The notes: generated from the sequence alone by a model not told the origin. A stretch of 64,000 nucleotides of DNA from Zoogloea oryzae (GCF_030161255.1 NZ_BSPX01000015.1:5059-69058); one strand, 5' to 3'. Shown: positions 30,451 to 39,945, counted from the first letter of the stretch. Program-made: numbers and translations.

Positions 30451-30478
30451 TACAGCGTTTGACTCTGTTGTGCTTGCG

Positions 30479-30509
30479 ACGGGGCTGGTTGATCCAGCCC
30501 CGTTTTTTT
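30479..30509 (+). terminator. Intrinsic terminator of pstSCAB
   Basis: A perfect 10-base-pair stem, ACGGGGCTGG with CCAGCCCCGT, is followed by a run of seven T. The T run touches the tpiA -35 element, so the terminator and the next promoter are packed back to back. Confidence 0.9.
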
Positions 30510-30536
30510 GACCCTGAGGATGCCGCGAGATACAAT
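30508..30536 (+). promoter_or_regulatory. Predicted sigma-70 promoter of tpiA-secG
   Basis: TTGACC (30508-30513), a 17-base spacer and TACAAT (30531-30536) form a strong promoter. Transcription would start near 30543, leaving only about 20 bases before the most likely tpiA start codon. Confidence 0.75.
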
Positions 30537-30562
30537 CCGACGATTTGGCTCTGGTGTTCAAG

Positions 30563-31315
30563 GTGCGGAAAAAGCTGGTTGTCGGAAACTGGAAGATGAA
30601 TGGCGGGCTCAAGCGCAATGCCGCGCTGCTCGCCGGGCTTGCTGCGTGCGGCAATCGTGAGGGTGTCGACGTGGTGGTGTGCCCCCCGTATCCGTACCTA
30701 GCCCAGGCTGTGGCGGCCGTAAAGGGCGCCGGGGTTGCGGTTGGCGGGCAGGATCTCTGCGCATTCAAGGATGGGGCGTATACCGGTGAGGTGAGCGCCT
30801 CGATGCTCCTCGATCTTGGTTGCGCGTGGGTCATCGTCGGGCATTCCGAGCGGCGTAGCCTGTTTGGCGAAGCTGATGCCGTGGTTGCCGCAAAGGTGCA
30901 GGCTGCGCTGGATGCCGGCCTGTCGCCGATTTTGTGTGTGGGAGAGTCTCTCGCGCAGCGTGAGGCTGGCGAAGCCGAGGCAGTCGTTTGTTCTCAGCTG
31001 GATCATGTGGTTGATGTGCTCGGGGCTGAGCGGTTTGCGGGCGTGGTTGTGGCCTATGAGCCCGTTTGGGCGATCGGCACCGGCAAGACGGCATCGCCGG
31101 AACAGGCTCAGGGAATGCACAGGGAAATTCGCATGCATCTTGAGCGCCGTGGTGTGGCGGCTGAAGGTGTAAAGATTCTTTATGGCGGCAGCGTAACCGC
31201 TGCCAATGCTTCGCAGCTTTTTGCGGAGCCCGATATCGACGGCGCTCTCGTAGGTGGTGCGTCGCTCGTTGCTGACAGTTTTTCGTCAATTTGCGCGGCT
31301 GCTGCTGCGCGCTGA
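30563..31315 (+). CDS. tpiA: Triosephosphate isomerase
   Basis: Interconverts dihydroxyacetone phosphate and glyceraldehyde-3-phosphate. The protein begins MRKKLVVGNWKMNG (about 250 residues) if GTG 30563 is used. Catalytic residues are Lys in NWKMNG, His in VGHSERR and Glu in AYEPVWAIGTGK; the phosphate loop YGGSVTAAN is present. In-frame GTG 30554 and TTG 30545 are alternative starts; none has a good ribosome site. secG follows after 18 bases, the usual betaproteobacterial order. Confidence 0.96.
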   Translation: MRKKLVVGNWKMNGGLKRNAALLAGLAACGNREGVDVVVCPPYPYLAQAVAAVKGAGVAVGGQDLCAFKDGAYTGEVSASMLLDLGCAWVIVGHSERRSLFGEADAVVAAKVQAALDAGLSPILCVGESLAQREAGEAEAVVCSQLDHVVDVLGAERFAGVVVAYEPVWAIGTGKTASPEQAQGMHREIRMHLERRGVAAEGVKILYGGSVTAANASQLFAEPDIDGALVGGASLVADSFSSICAAAAAR

Positions 31316-31333
31316 GTTGTCTTGGAGATATTC

Positions 31334-31696
31334 ATGGGTGGTGTTGTTTTTTCGATCGTTCTGACGATTCATGTGCTGGCTGGTCTTGGGGTTATTGGTC
31401 TGGTTCTGATGCAGCACGGCAAGGGGGCGGACATGGGGGCGGCCTTCGGTAGTGGTGCGTCGGGTAGCCTGTTTGGCTCGTCCGGCTCGGCGAACTTTCT
31501 GAGCCGTACGACGGGTGCGCTTGCTGCTGTGTTTTTCGTGACCAGTCTGGGGTTGAGCTACCTCGCTGGCGCCAAGGCGCCCGCCAGCAAGAGCGTGATG
31601 GAGGGTGCTTCTGTTTCTGCGCCTGCCGCCGCGCCCGAGCAGACCCCGGTCGCCCCGGTTGAGGCTGGCTCCAAGGCCAAGGATATCCCCCGATAA
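31334..31696 (+). CDS. secG: Preprotein translocase subunit SecG
   Basis: Small accessory subunit of the SecYEG channel. The 120-residue protein has two membrane helices (about 3-23 and 54-74) linked by the conserved cytoplasmic loop VLMQHGKGADMGAAFGSG. A longer Ala/Pro-rich tail follows. ATG 31334 was chosen (GGAG upstream) over an in-frame ATG at 31322. Confidence 0.95.
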   Translation: MGGVVFSIVLTIHVLAGLGVIGLVLMQHGKGADMGAAFGSGASGSLFGSSGSANFLSRTTGALAAVFFVTSLGLSYLAGAKAPASKSVMEGASVSAPAAAPEQTPVAPVEAGSKAKDIPR

Positions 31697-31709
31697 AAAT
31701 AAGTAATGC

Positions 31710-31738
31710 TTGGCGCAGAGGGTGATTGCCTTTATAAT
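31710..31738 (+). promoter_or_regulatory. Predicted promoter of the tRNA-Leu gene
   Basis: TTGGCG (31710-31715), a 17-base spacer and TATAAT (31733-31738) lie 20 bases before the tRNA. Confidence 0.65.
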
Positions 31739-31758
31739 GCGCGGCAACAAACAAGCTG

Positions 31759-31843
31759 GCCGACGTGGTGAAATTGGTAGACACGCTATCTTGAGGGGGT
31801 AGTGGCGAAAGCCGTATGAGTTCGAGTCTCATCGTCGGCACCA
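31759..31843 (+). tRNA. tRNA-Leu (anticodon GAG)
   Basis: An 85-base class II tRNA with encoded CCA. Acceptor stem GCCGACG pairs with CGTCGGC. The anticodon stem-loop is CTATC-TTGAGGG-GGTAG with GAG at 31793-31795. A long variable arm and the T loop TTCGAGTC follow. It closely resembles E. coli leuU and reads CUC/CUU codons. Confidence 0.95.
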
Positions 31844-31857
31844 TAAAATAAGTGATT

Positions 31858-31883
31858 CGCCCGCAGTACGCGGGCGTTTGCTT
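31858..31883 (+). terminator. Hairpin after tRNA-Leu, possible weak terminator
   Basis: CGCCCGC and GCGGGCG form a 7-base-pair stem with a 5-base loop, followed by TTTGCTT. The poor T run suggests partial termination, so read-through into nuoA is possible. Confidence 0.5.
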
Positions 31884-31925
31884 GCAGGCAGCGCTAAACT
31901 GCTATTCGGTTGCGGGAGCTAAAGT

Positions 31926-32300
31926 ATGTTGGAATCCTATTTTCCAGTCCTTGTCTTTATCCTGTTTGCAGCTGCGTTCGGCTTTATTCCTATTGTAGCT
32001 GGCTGGATTCTGGGTCCGAGCAAGCCGGATGCCGAGAAGCTCTCTCCCTTTGAGTGTGGCTTCGAGCCTTTTGAAGATGCGCGCATCAAGTTTGATGTCC
32101 GTTACTATCTTCTGGCTATTCTCTTCATTCTCTTCGATCTTGAAATTGCCTTCCTTTTCCCGTGGGCGACCATTCTTCGGGAAATTGCTGCGAACGAATC
32201 CATTCGCTTGTTCGGCTTTCTTGAAATGATTGTCTTTCTCGGCATTCTTCTGCTCGGTTATATCTACGTGTGGAAAAAGGGCGCTCTCGACTGGGAGTGA
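31926..32300 (+). CDS. nuoA: NADH-quinone oxidoreductase subunit A
   Basis: Membrane subunit of complex I, 124 residues with three helices (about 6-28, 62-84, 92-114). The loop between the first two carries the conserved KLSPFECGFEPF motif with the redox-sensitive Cys. It opens the fourteen-gene nuo operon; GGGAG lies 7 bases upstream of the start. Confidence 0.97.
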   Translation: MLESYFPVLVFILFAAAFGFIPIVAGWILGPSKPDAEKLSPFECGFEPFEDARIKFDVRYYLLAILFILFDLEIAFLFPWATILREIAANESIRLFGFLEMIVFLGILLLGYIYVWKKGALDWE

Positions 32301-32346
32301 TCGGTCGGGCTGCCGTGCTGCATAAATTGTTGGTTAAAGGGTGTCT

Positions 32347-32823
32347 ATGAGCATCGAGGGTGTCTTCAAGGAAGGGTTTGTAACCACTTCGCTTGATACG
32401 GTAATCAACTGGACTCGCACAGGTTCGCTGTGGCCCATGACCTTCGGTCTTGCGTGCTGCGCGGTAGAGATGATTCATGCGGGCTGTTCTCGTTATGACT
32501 TGGACCGCTTTGGTGTGGTTTTTCGTCCCAGTCCGCGGCAGTCCGACTTGATGATTGTCGCCGGCACGCTCTGCAACAAGATGGCGCCCGCGCTACGCAA
32601 GGTCTACGACCAGATGTCTGAGCCGCGCTGGGTGATCTCGATGGGGTCGTGCGCGAACGGTGGCGGTTACTACCACTATTCTTACTCGGTGGTCCGTGGT
32701 TGTGACCGGATTGTCCCGGTTGACGTGTATGTTCCCGGATGTCCCCCGACGGCAGAGGCCTTGCTGTACGGCATCGTTCAGCTCCAGAACAAAATCAAGC
32801 GTGAATACACGATTGCCTGTTGA
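32347..32823 (+). CDS. nuoB: NADH-quinone oxidoreductase subunit B
   Basis: Carries the terminal [4Fe-4S] cluster N2 that reduces quinone. The 158-residue protein has the four ligands in GLACCAVEM, GSCANGG and VPGCPP. ATG 32347 is preceded by AAAGG at 6 bases; a GTG two codons upstream is less likely. Confidence 0.97.
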   Translation: MSIEGVFKEGFVTTSLDTVINWTRTGSLWPMTFGLACCAVEMIHAGCSRYDLDRFGVVFRPSPRQSDLMIVAGTLCNKMAPALRKVYDQMSEPRWVISMGSCANGGGYYHYSYSVVRGCDRIVPVDVYVPGCPPTAEALLYGIVQLQNKIKREYTIAC

Positions 32824-32835
32824 GTGCAGACCATC

Positions 32836-33438
32836 ATGACTGAAAAGCTAGAGCTTCTGGCTCAATTGATGACTGAAAAGCTCGGAGAGCGCGCCAAGCG
32901 GGTGGTGAATGCCTGTGGTGAGGTTACAGTCGTTGTTTCGGCAGCTGATTATCTGGCTGTTGCCGCTGAGCTTCGGGATGATCCCGCTCTCCACTTCGAG
33001 CAGCTCATCGATCTGACTGGTGTAGATTACTCCAGTTATGCCGGAGAAGACCAGGGCGGGCGTTTTGCCGCATCGGTTCATCTGCTGTCGGTCAAGAATA
33101 ATTATCGTCTCCGGCTTAAGGTTTTTGCTGAGGATGAGTCGTTCCCTGTGCTGGCTTCGCTTTGCGAAATCTGGCCGAGCGCGAATTGGTTTGAGCGCGA
33201 GGCCTTCGACCTTTTCGGCATCCTGTTCTCTGGACACCCGGATCTGCGCAGAATTCTCACCGATTACGGTTTTGTTGGATATCCTTTCCGAAAGGATTTC
33301 CCGATCTCTGGTTATGTAGAAATGCGTTACGATCAAGAGCTTGGTCGTGTCGTTTATCAGCCGGTCAGCATTGAGCCGCGTGAGAATACGCCGCGCATTG
33401 TGCGTGACGAAAATTATGGGAATGTCGGTCATGGCTGA
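32836..33438 (+). CDS. nuoC: NADH-quinone oxidoreductase subunit C
   Basis: Peripheral-arm subunit (30 kDa type), 200 residues, with the family signature WFEREAFDLFGILFSGHPDLRRI in its C-terminal half and GYPFRKDFP. It is separate from nuoD here, unlike the fused NuoCD of E. coli, and overlaps nuoD by 8 bases. GTG 32824 is an alternative start. Confidence 0.96.
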   Translation: MTEKLELLAQLMTEKLGERAKRVVNACGEVTVVVSAADYLAVAAELRDDPALHFEQLIDLTGVDYSSYAGEDQGGRFAASVHLLSVKNNYRLRLKVFAEDESFPVLASLCEIWPSANWFEREAFDLFGILFSGHPDLRRILTDYGFVGYPFRKDFPISGYVEMRYDQELGRVVYQPVSIEPRENTPRIVRDENYGNVGHG

Positions 33439-34684
33439 GATTCGTAACTACACAATCAACTTTGGTCCTCAGCACCCCGCTGCCCACGGGGTACTTCGCT
33501 TGGTTCTTGAGCTTGATGGCGAAGTTGTGGAACGCGCTGATCCGCATATCGGCCTCCTTCATCGTGGCACTGAAAAGCTTGCCGAGACCAGGACCTGGGT
33601 TCAGTCGGTTCCGTACATGGATCGTCTCGACTACGTGTCCATGATGTGTAACGAGCACGCCTATTGCATGGCAATCGAGCGTCTCCTCGGGTTGGAAGTT
33701 CCTCTTCGGGCCCAGTACATTCGCGTTCTCTACGATGAGATCACTCGGGTTCTGAACCATCTGCTGGCTGTCGGTACTCACGCACTGGATATCGGTGCGA
33801 TGACGATGGTGCTGTACACCTTCCGTGAGCGGGAGGATCTGATGGACGCCTATGAGGCCGTCTCCGGCGCGCGGATGCATGCCGCCTACTATCGGCCGGG
33901 TGGTGTATATCGTGATCTTCCGGATCGGATGCCGCAGTATGAGGTTTCCAAGTGGAAGAGCGCCAAGACTGTTTCCGAGCTCAATGAGAATCGGCAAGGT
34001 TCACTGCTTGATTTCCTTGAGGACTTCACAGCTCGCTTCCCGAAATATGTCGATGAGTACGAGACGCTGCTGACGGATAACCGTATCTGGAAGCAGCGGA
34101 CGGTCGGCATCGGTGTTGTTACTCCCGAGAAGGCGCTTGCACTAGGCTTTACCGGCGTCATGCTGCGTGGTTCCGGCGTCGAATGGGATATCCGCAAGAA
34201 GCAGCCCTATGAAGTCTACGACCAGCTGGATTTTGACATCCCGGTTGGCGTGGAAGGTGATTGCTATGACCGATACCTCTGCCGCATTGAAGAGATGCGT
34301 CAGTCGAACCGGATCATGAAGCAGTGTATCGACTGGCTGCGGAAGAACCCCGGACCGGTCATCTCGACCAATCACAAGGTTGCCCCGCCGTCGCGTGAGC
34401 GGATGAAGAGCAACATGGAAGAACTGATCCATCACTTCAAGTTGTTTACTGAAGGGATGCACGTTCCCCCGGGTGAGGTCTACGCGCCTGTCGAGCACCC
34501 GAAGGGTGAGTTCGGTGTGTATGCGATCTCTGACGGCGCGAACAAGCCTTATCGTCTCAAGCTGCGGTCTCCTGGTTTCACCCATCTTTCAGCGATGGAT
34601 GAGATGTCTCGCGGCCACATGATTGCTGACGTAGTTGCCATTATCGGAACCATGGATATCGTATTTGGAGACGTGGACCGCTGA
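33431..34684 (+). CDS. nuoD: NADH-quinone oxidoreductase subunit D
   Basis: 49-kDa-type subunit that forms the quinone-binding pocket with NuoB. The 417-residue protein begins MAEIRNYTINFGPQHPAAHG with the conserved pocket His, and has HRGTEKLAE and DPCY-like downstream regions. The start overlaps the nuoC stop region by 8 bases. Confidence 0.97.
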   Translation: MAEIRNYTINFGPQHPAAHGVLRLVLELDGEVVERADPHIGLLHRGTEKLAETRTWVQSVPYMDRLDYVSMMCNEHAYCMAIERLLGLEVPLRAQYIRVLYDEITRVLNHLLAVGTHALDIGAMTMVLYTFREREDLMDAYEAVSGARMHAAYYRPGGVYRDLPDRMPQYEVSKWKSAKTVSELNENRQGSLLDFLEDFTARFPKYVDEYETLLTDNRIWKQRTVGIGVVTPEKALALGFTGVMLRGSGVEWDIRKKQPYEVYDQLDFDIPVGVEGDCYDRYLCRIEEMRQSNRIMKQCIDWLRKNPGPVISTNHKVAPPSRERMKSNMEELIHHFKLFTEGMHVPPGEVYAPVEHPKGEFGVYAISDGANKPYRLKLRSPGFTHLSAMDEMSRGHMIADVVAIIGTMDIVFGDVDR

Positions 34685-34742
34685 TGTTGTATCTGGTCAG
34701 CATCCGGAGTTCCGATCGACATTCTGATGACAGTAGACAAAA

Positions 34743-35219
34743 ATGTTGAGTCCAGAATCCCTGAAGAAAATTGATCGTGAGATCGCCAAGTATCCAGCTG
34801 ATCAAAAGCAGTCTGCTTCGATGGCTGCGTTGCGTATCGCGCAAGTGGAGAAAGGCTGGCTCTCCAACGAGACGATTGAGTTTGTGGCAGCCTACCTGGA
34901 GATGCCGCCGATTGCGGTGTACGAGGTAGCGAGTTTCTACAACATGTACGATCTCTCTCCGGTTGGGGCGCGAAAGATCACTGTCTGTACGAATCTACCG
35001 TGCGCGCTTTCCGGTGGTGTCCACGCTGCGGATTACATCAAGAAAAAGCTCGGAATCGACTTTAATGAGACGACTCCGGACGGACGATTCACCTTGAAGG
35101 AAGGTGAATGCATGGGGGCCTGTGGTGATGCGCCCGTGTTGCTGGTGAATAACCACCGGATGTGCAGCTGGATGACTGAAGAGAAAATCGATCAACTTCT
35201 GGCTGATCTCGCAAAATGA
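34743..35219 (+). CDS. nuoE: NADH-quinone oxidoreductase subunit E
   Basis: 24-kDa-type subunit with [2Fe-2S] cluster N1a, 158 residues. Ligands are in CTNLPC and ECMGACGDAP. It follows nuoD after 58 bases and overlaps nuoF by 4 bases (ATGA), giving translational coupling. Confidence 0.97.
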   Translation: MLSPESLKKIDREIAKYPADQKQSASMAALRIAQVEKGWLSNETIEFVAAYLEMPPIAVYEVASFYNMYDLSPVGARKITVCTNLPCALSGGVHAADYIKKKLGIDFNETTPDGRFTLKEGECMGACGDAPVLLVNNHRMCSWMTEEKIDQLLADLAK

Positions 35220-36526
35220 CCTCTCAAGGAATTATTCTTTCTGGGCTTGACGGTGATCGCACCTGGCGTTTGAATGATTACGTCAAACGGCAAGGCTACG
35301 ATGCTCTCAAGAATATTATTGCGGAAAAGATTCCCGCGGATCAGATTATCGGTGAGGTGAAGAAGTCGGCTCTCCGCGGACGCGGCGGTGCAGGTTTCCC
35401 GACGGGGCTGAAGTGGAGCTTCATGCCGCGCGCCTTTCCGGGGGCCAAGTATCTCGCCTGCAATTCGGATGAAGGTGAGCCGGGTACCTTCAAGGATCGC
35501 GATATCCTTCGGTACAACCCGCACTCTGTCATCGAAGGCATGATCATCGCCGGCTACGCCATGGGGTGTGAGCGCGGCTACAACTATATCCACGGTGAGA
35601 TCTTCGAGGTCTATGAGCGCTTCGAGGAAGCGCTCCAGGAAGCTCGGGACGCAGGGCTCCTCGGGAAGAACATTCTCGGCTCTGACTTCAGTTTCGATCT
35701 GTTTGCGCATCACGGATACGGGGCGTACATCTGCGGTGAAGAAACCGCCCTGCTGGAGTCAATTGAGGGCAAGAAGGGGCAGCCGCGATTCAAGCCGCCT
35801 TTCCCTGCCAGTTTTGGTCTGTACGGCAAGCCGACGACCATCAACAACACTGAGACGTTCGCTTCCATTCCGTACATCATTCGCGAAGGCGGTGATGCTT
35901 TCCTGGCGCTCGGAAAGCCGAACAACGGTGGCACGAAACTGTTCTCTGTCTCCGGTCATGTCAATCGTCCGGGCAATTACGAGATTCCCCTCGGAACGCC
36001 GTTCTCCACGCTGCTCGAAATGGCTGGTGGTGTGCGCGGCGGCCGTAAGTTGAAAGCTGTGATTCCCGGTGGTTCGTCGGCACCTGTGCTTCCAGGCGCT
36101 GTCATGATGGATTGCACCATGGATTACGACTCCATTTCCAAGGCTGGTTCGATGCTTGGTTCCGGTGCCGTGATCGTGATGGACGAGTCAACGTGTATGG
36201 TCAAGGCCTTGGAGCGATTGTCGTACTTCTATTTCGAGGAGTCCTGCGGGCAATGTACGCCCTGCCGCGAAGGAACCGGTTGGTTGTACCGTGTGGTGCA
36301 TCGGATTGAAAACGGCCTCGGCCGCCCTGATGACCTCGATCTACTCAATAGCGTGACTGCGAACATCATGGGACGCACCATCTGTGCACTCGGTGATGCT
36401 GCGTCCATGCCGGTTCAAAGTTTCGTGAAGCATTTCGGCGACGAATTTGCTTATCACATCGAACATAAAAAATGCTTCGTAGCGCCTGATGTTCAGCGTG
36501 ACGGCAGCAAGATTTTTGTAGCGTAG
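35216..36526 (+). CDS. nuoF: NADH-quinone oxidoreductase subunit F
   Basis: 51-kDa-type subunit that oxidises NADH through FMN and cluster N3. The 436-residue protein has the NADH/FMN-binding regions GRGGAGFPTGLKW and NSDEGEPGTFKDRD, and the [4Fe-4S] ligands ESCGQCTPCREG plus the later Cys in TICALGDAA. Confidence 0.98.
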   Translation: MTSQGIILSGLDGDRTWRLNDYVKRQGYDALKNIIAEKIPADQIIGEVKKSALRGRGGAGFPTGLKWSFMPRAFPGAKYLACNSDEGEPGTFKDRDILRYNPHSVIEGMIIAGYAMGCERGYNYIHGEIFEVYERFEEALQEARDAGLLGKNILGSDFSFDLFAHHGYGAYICGEETALLESIEGKKGQPRFKPPFPASFGLYGKPTTINNTETFASIPYIIREGGDAFLALGKPNNGGTKLFSVSGHVNRPGNYEIPLGTPFSTLLEMAGGVRGGRKLKAVIPGGSSAPVLPGAVMMDCTMDYDSISKAGSMLGSGAVIVMDESTCMVKALERLSYFYFEESCGQCTPCREGTGWLYRVVHRIENGLGRPDDLDLLNSVTANIMGRTICALGDAASMPVQSFVKHFGDEFAYHIEHKKCFVAPDVQRDGSKIFVA

Positions 36527-36533
36527 GCTCGAC

Positions 36534-38888
36534 ATGCTAGAAATCGAAATTGACGGAAAGCAGTTGCAGGTTCCTGACGGCAGTACCGTCATGGAGGCCG
36601 CTACCAAGGTTGGGGCCTATGTTCCGCACTTCTGCTATCACAAGAAGCTCTCCATCGCGGCTAACTGCCGGATGTGTCTGGTTCAGGTTGAGAAGGCGCC
36701 CAAGCCGCTTCCGGCCTGCGCCACGCCTGTTACCAACGGGATGAAAGTCTGGACTCACTCCGAGCAGGCTGTGAAGGCACAAAAAGGGGTGATGGAGTTT
36801 CTCCTGATCAACCACCCGTTGGATTGCCCGATCTGCGACCAGGGTGGCGAGTGCCAGCTGCAGGATCTGTCCGTCGGTTACGGTGGCACGGAATCCCGCT
36901 ATCAGGAAGAGAAGCGTGTTGTCGGCAACAAAGATCTTGGGCCGCTCGTTTCCACCGACATGACCCGCTGCATCAATTGCACGCGTTGTGTCCGGTTTAC
37001 GTCGGAGATTGCCGGCCTGATGGAGCTTGGTCAGGCGTTCCGCGGCGAGCACGCCGAGATCATGCCGTTTGTCGAGAAGACAATCGAGACCGAATTGTCG
37101 GGCAACATCATCGATCTTTGTCCGGTTGGTGCTTTGACTTCGAAGCCTTTCCGTTTTGGCGCTCGTGCGTGGGAACTGTCTCGCCGCAAGTCCGTCAGTC
37201 CGCATGACTCGCTTGGTAGCAATCTCGTTGTTCAGGTCAAGCACGATACGGTAAAGCGCGTGCTTCCCCTCGAAAACGAAGCGGTGAACGAATGCTGGTT
37301 GTCCGATAAGGATCGTTTCTCCTACGATGCTTTGAATTCAGCTGATCGTTTGACCCGCCCGATGCTCAAGCAGGGCGGCAATTGGATCGAGACTGATTGG
37401 CAGACTGCGATCGAGTATGTCGCCAACGGCCTGAAGTCCATCAAGGCTGATCACGGCGCAGAGGCAATCGGTGCGCTGGCTTCGCCGCACAGCACCCTGG
37501 AAGAACTGAATCTTCTGCAATCCCTGGTTCGGGGGCTCGGTTCCGGAAACGTCGATTTCCGTCTCCGCCAATCCGATTTCTCCCTCGACGGTCAGCGCGC
37601 CGGGGCTCCTTGGCTTGGCATGCCTGTCGCCGATATCGGTTCCCTCGACCGGCTTTTCATTGTTGGCAGTTTCTTCCGGAAGGACCACCCCTTGATCGCG
37701 CAGCGTGTGCGTCAGGCGGCAAAACGCGGTCTGAAGATCTCCGCGGTGAATCCGGCCTTTGACGACTGGCAGCTCAATCTTACCAACAAGGCGATTGTTG
37801 CTCCGAGTGGCATCCCAGCCTTCCTGGCCTCCGTGGTCAAGGCACTTGCTGCCGAAAAGGAGCTGAGCCTGTCTGGTCCCGCGGCTGATGTGTGTTCTGG
37901 ACTGGATGTGTCCGAGAGCGCTCTTGCCATTGCCCGTAGCCTCGCGTCTGGTCGTAAGACGGCCGTGTGGCTTGGTAACTTCGCTGTTCAGCACGAACAA
38001 GCTGGCCTTATCCATGTGCTCGCTTCTGAGGTCGCGCGCCTGGCCGGGGCTAAATTGGGAGTGATTGGCGAGGCAGCCAACAGCGTGGGGGGCTACCTCG
38101 CAGGGGCTGTGCCGTTCGTTGGTGACGTCAAGGGCAAGAATGTCTCTGAGATGCTCGCATCCAAAATCAAAGCCTATCTCCTGCTCGGTTTTGAGCCAAG
38201 CCTGGATATGGCCGCTGGTGCCACCGCGCTTTCTTCCATTCGCGAGGCAGAGATGGTTGCGGCCCTGTCTCCGTTCAAGTCTGCTGAATTGATGGAAGTT
38301 GCGGATGTACTGTTGCCGATTGCTCCTTTCACTGAGACCGCTGGTACTTTCGTGAATTGCGAAGGGCGGGCGCAGAGCTTCTTCCCGGTTGTGAAGAGCC
38401 TTGGTGAATCCCGTCCGGGCTGGAAGGCCCTGCGCGTTCTCGGTTCCACCCTGGGACTTTCCGACTTCTCGTTCGAAACGGTTGAAGATGTGCGTGCTCT
38501 CATGGCTCCGGTCTTCTCGGGCGACGTGAGCGGACTTTCTAATGATGTCGGTGCGAAACTTGAGAAGCTTCCGGGCAAGTCGGCTGCAATCGAACGAGTT
38601 GCCGATGTGCCGATTTACTTTGCTGATCCCATCGCTCGGCGGGCTGCGCCGCTGCAGCAAACCGTCGATGCGACAGCGCCGGTAGCAAGAATGAATCCGC
38701 GCACCGCAGATGCTCTTGGTCTGAAGGTCGGTGGGAAGGTGAAGGTAAGCTCCGCAGCAGGGAGTGCTGTCGTGGCGCTGGTTGAGGATGCTGGGGTTGC
38801 GGAGGGTTGCGTGCGTCTTGCAGCTGCGCATTCCAGCACTGCTCAGCTCGGTAGCTGGCATGGTGAAATCAGCGTGGAGCAGGTGTGA
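36534..38888 (+). CDS. nuoG: NADH-quinone oxidoreductase subunit G
   Basis: 75-kDa-type subunit, 784 residues. The N-terminal [2Fe-2S] ligands (HFCYHKKLS, CRMC), the CPICDQGGECQLQD segment with His-Cys-type N5, and CINCTRC for N4 are present; a molybdopterin-oxidoreductase-like domain fills the rest. The CxxC-type ligands of the extra cluster N7 found in E. coli are absent (SVSPHDSLGSN at about 221-231 instead). The stop overlaps the nuoH start by one base. Confidence 0.97.
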   Translation: MLEIEIDGKQLQVPDGSTVMEAATKVGAYVPHFCYHKKLSIAANCRMCLVQVEKAPKPLPACATPVTNGMKVWTHSEQAVKAQKGVMEFLLINHPLDCPICDQGGECQLQDLSVGYGGTESRYQEEKRVVGNKDLGPLVSTDMTRCINCTRCVRFTSEIAGLMELGQAFRGEHAEIMPFVEKTIETELSGNIIDLCPVGALTSKPFRFGARAWELSRRKSVSPHDSLGSNLVVQVKHDTVKRVLPLENEAVNECWLSDKDRFSYDALNSADRLTRPMLKQGGNWIETDWQTAIEYVANGLKSIKADHGAEAIGALASPHSTLEELNLLQSLVRGLGSGNVDFRLRQSDFSLDGQRAGAPWLGMPVADIGSLDRLFIVGSFFRKDHPLIAQRVRQAAKRGLKISAVNPAFDDWQLNLTNKAIVAPSGIPAFLASVVKALAAEKELSLSGPAADVCSGLDVSESALAIARSLASGRKTAVWLGNFAVQHEQAGLIHVLASEVARLAGAKLGVIGEAANSVGGYLAGAVPFVGDVKGKNVSEMLASKIKAYLLLGFEPSLDMAAGATALSSIREAEMVAALSPFKSAELMEVADVLLPIAPFTETAGTFVNCEGRAQSFFPVVKSLGESRPGWKALRVLGSTLGLSDFSFETVEDVRALMAPVFSGDVSGLSNDVGAKLEKLPGKSAAIERVADVPIYFADPIARRAAPLQQTVDATAPVARMNPRTADALGLKVGGKVKVSSAAGSAVVALVEDAGVAEGCVRLAAAHSSTAQLGSWHGEISVEQV

Positions 38889-39937
38889 TGGAAGCCTACA
38901 TTGACCCGGTAGCCCAGTTTTTCGGCCCCGCTTGGCCGCTAATCTGGTCGTTGCTCAAGATCGTCGGCATCATTGCGCCGCTGTTTCTGTGTGTTGCGTA
39001 CCTCACGCTTGCTGAGCGTAAGGTGATTGGTTACATGCAGGTCCGTATCGGTCCCAATCGCGTTGGGCCGCGAGGCCTGCTCCAGCCGATTGCTGACGGT
39101 GTGAAGCTCCTGCTCAAGGAAATCATCGTTCCGTCGGGTGCAAACAAGAGTCTCTTCATCATCGGTCCTGTCCTTGCGCTCGGACCGGCTCTGGCTGCGT
39201 GGGCGGTTGTCCCCTTCAGCGAGGGTTGGGTGATCGGCAACGTCGACGCTGGGTTGCTCTTTTTGCTTGCGATCACGTCCATCGAAGTCTATGGCGTGAT
39301 CATCGCAGCTTGGGCGTCCAACTCGAAGTACGCTTTTCTTGGGGGGATGCGTGCTGCAGCGCAGATGGTTTCTTACGAAATCGCGATGGGTTTCGCCCTT
39401 GTCTGCGTGCTGATGATTTCTTCGAGCCTGAATCTGACGGATATCGTGAATAGTCAGGGCAAGGGGCAGTGGGCCGACTGGGGTTTTGGATTCCTAAGCT
39501 GGAACTGGTTGCCGCTGTTCCCGATGTTTCTGGTGTATCTGATTTCTGGCATCGCCGAGACCAACCGTGCTCCGTTTGACGTGGTTGAGGGCGAGTCGGA
39601 AATCGTTGCGGGTCACATGGTGGAGTATTCGGGTATGGCTTTCGCACTCTTCTTCCTCGGAGAGTACGCGAACATGATCCTCGTCTCGGCGCTCACTTCC
39701 CTGCTGTTCCTTGGTGGCTGGCTGTCTCCCGTGGGTTTCCTGCCTGATGGTTTTGTCTGGTTGGCACTGAAGACCTCGTTCATCCTGTTCTTGTTCCTGT
39801 GGTTCCGTGCGACCTTCCCGCGCTTCAGATACGACCACATCATGCGTCTGGGCTGGAAGGTGTTCATTCCGCTCACGCTGTTTTGGGTCGTGGTTGTCGC
39901 GGTTTGGATCATGTCGCCGCTGTCGATTTGGAAGTGA
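38888..39937 (+). CDS. nuoH: NADH-quinone oxidoreductase subunit H
   Basis: Membrane subunit that links the quinone site to the proton-pumping arm, 349 residues with about eight helices. Family segments are LAERKVIGYMQVRIGPNRVG, IAETNRAPFDVVEGESE (acidic quinone-channel residues) and WFRATFPRFRYDHIMRLGWK. ATG 38888 was preferred to the GTG just before it. Confidence 0.97.
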   Translation: MEAYIDPVAQFFGPAWPLIWSLLKIVGIIAPLFLCVAYLTLAERKVIGYMQVRIGPNRVGPRGLLQPIADGVKLLLKEIIVPSGANKSLFIIGPVLALGPALAAWAVVPFSEGWVIGNVDAGLLFLLAITSIEVYGVIIAAWASNSKYAFLGGMRAAAQMVSYEIAMGFALVCVLMISSSLNLTDIVNSQGKGQWADWGFGFLSWNWLPLFPMFLVYLISGIAETNRAPFDVVEGESEIVAGHMVEYSGMAFALFFLGEYANMILVSALTSLLFLGGWLSPVGFLPDGFVWLALKTSFILFLFLWFRATFPRFRYDHIMRLGWKVFIPLTLFWVVVVAVWIMSPLSIWK

Positions 39938-39945
39938 GGCTCTAA

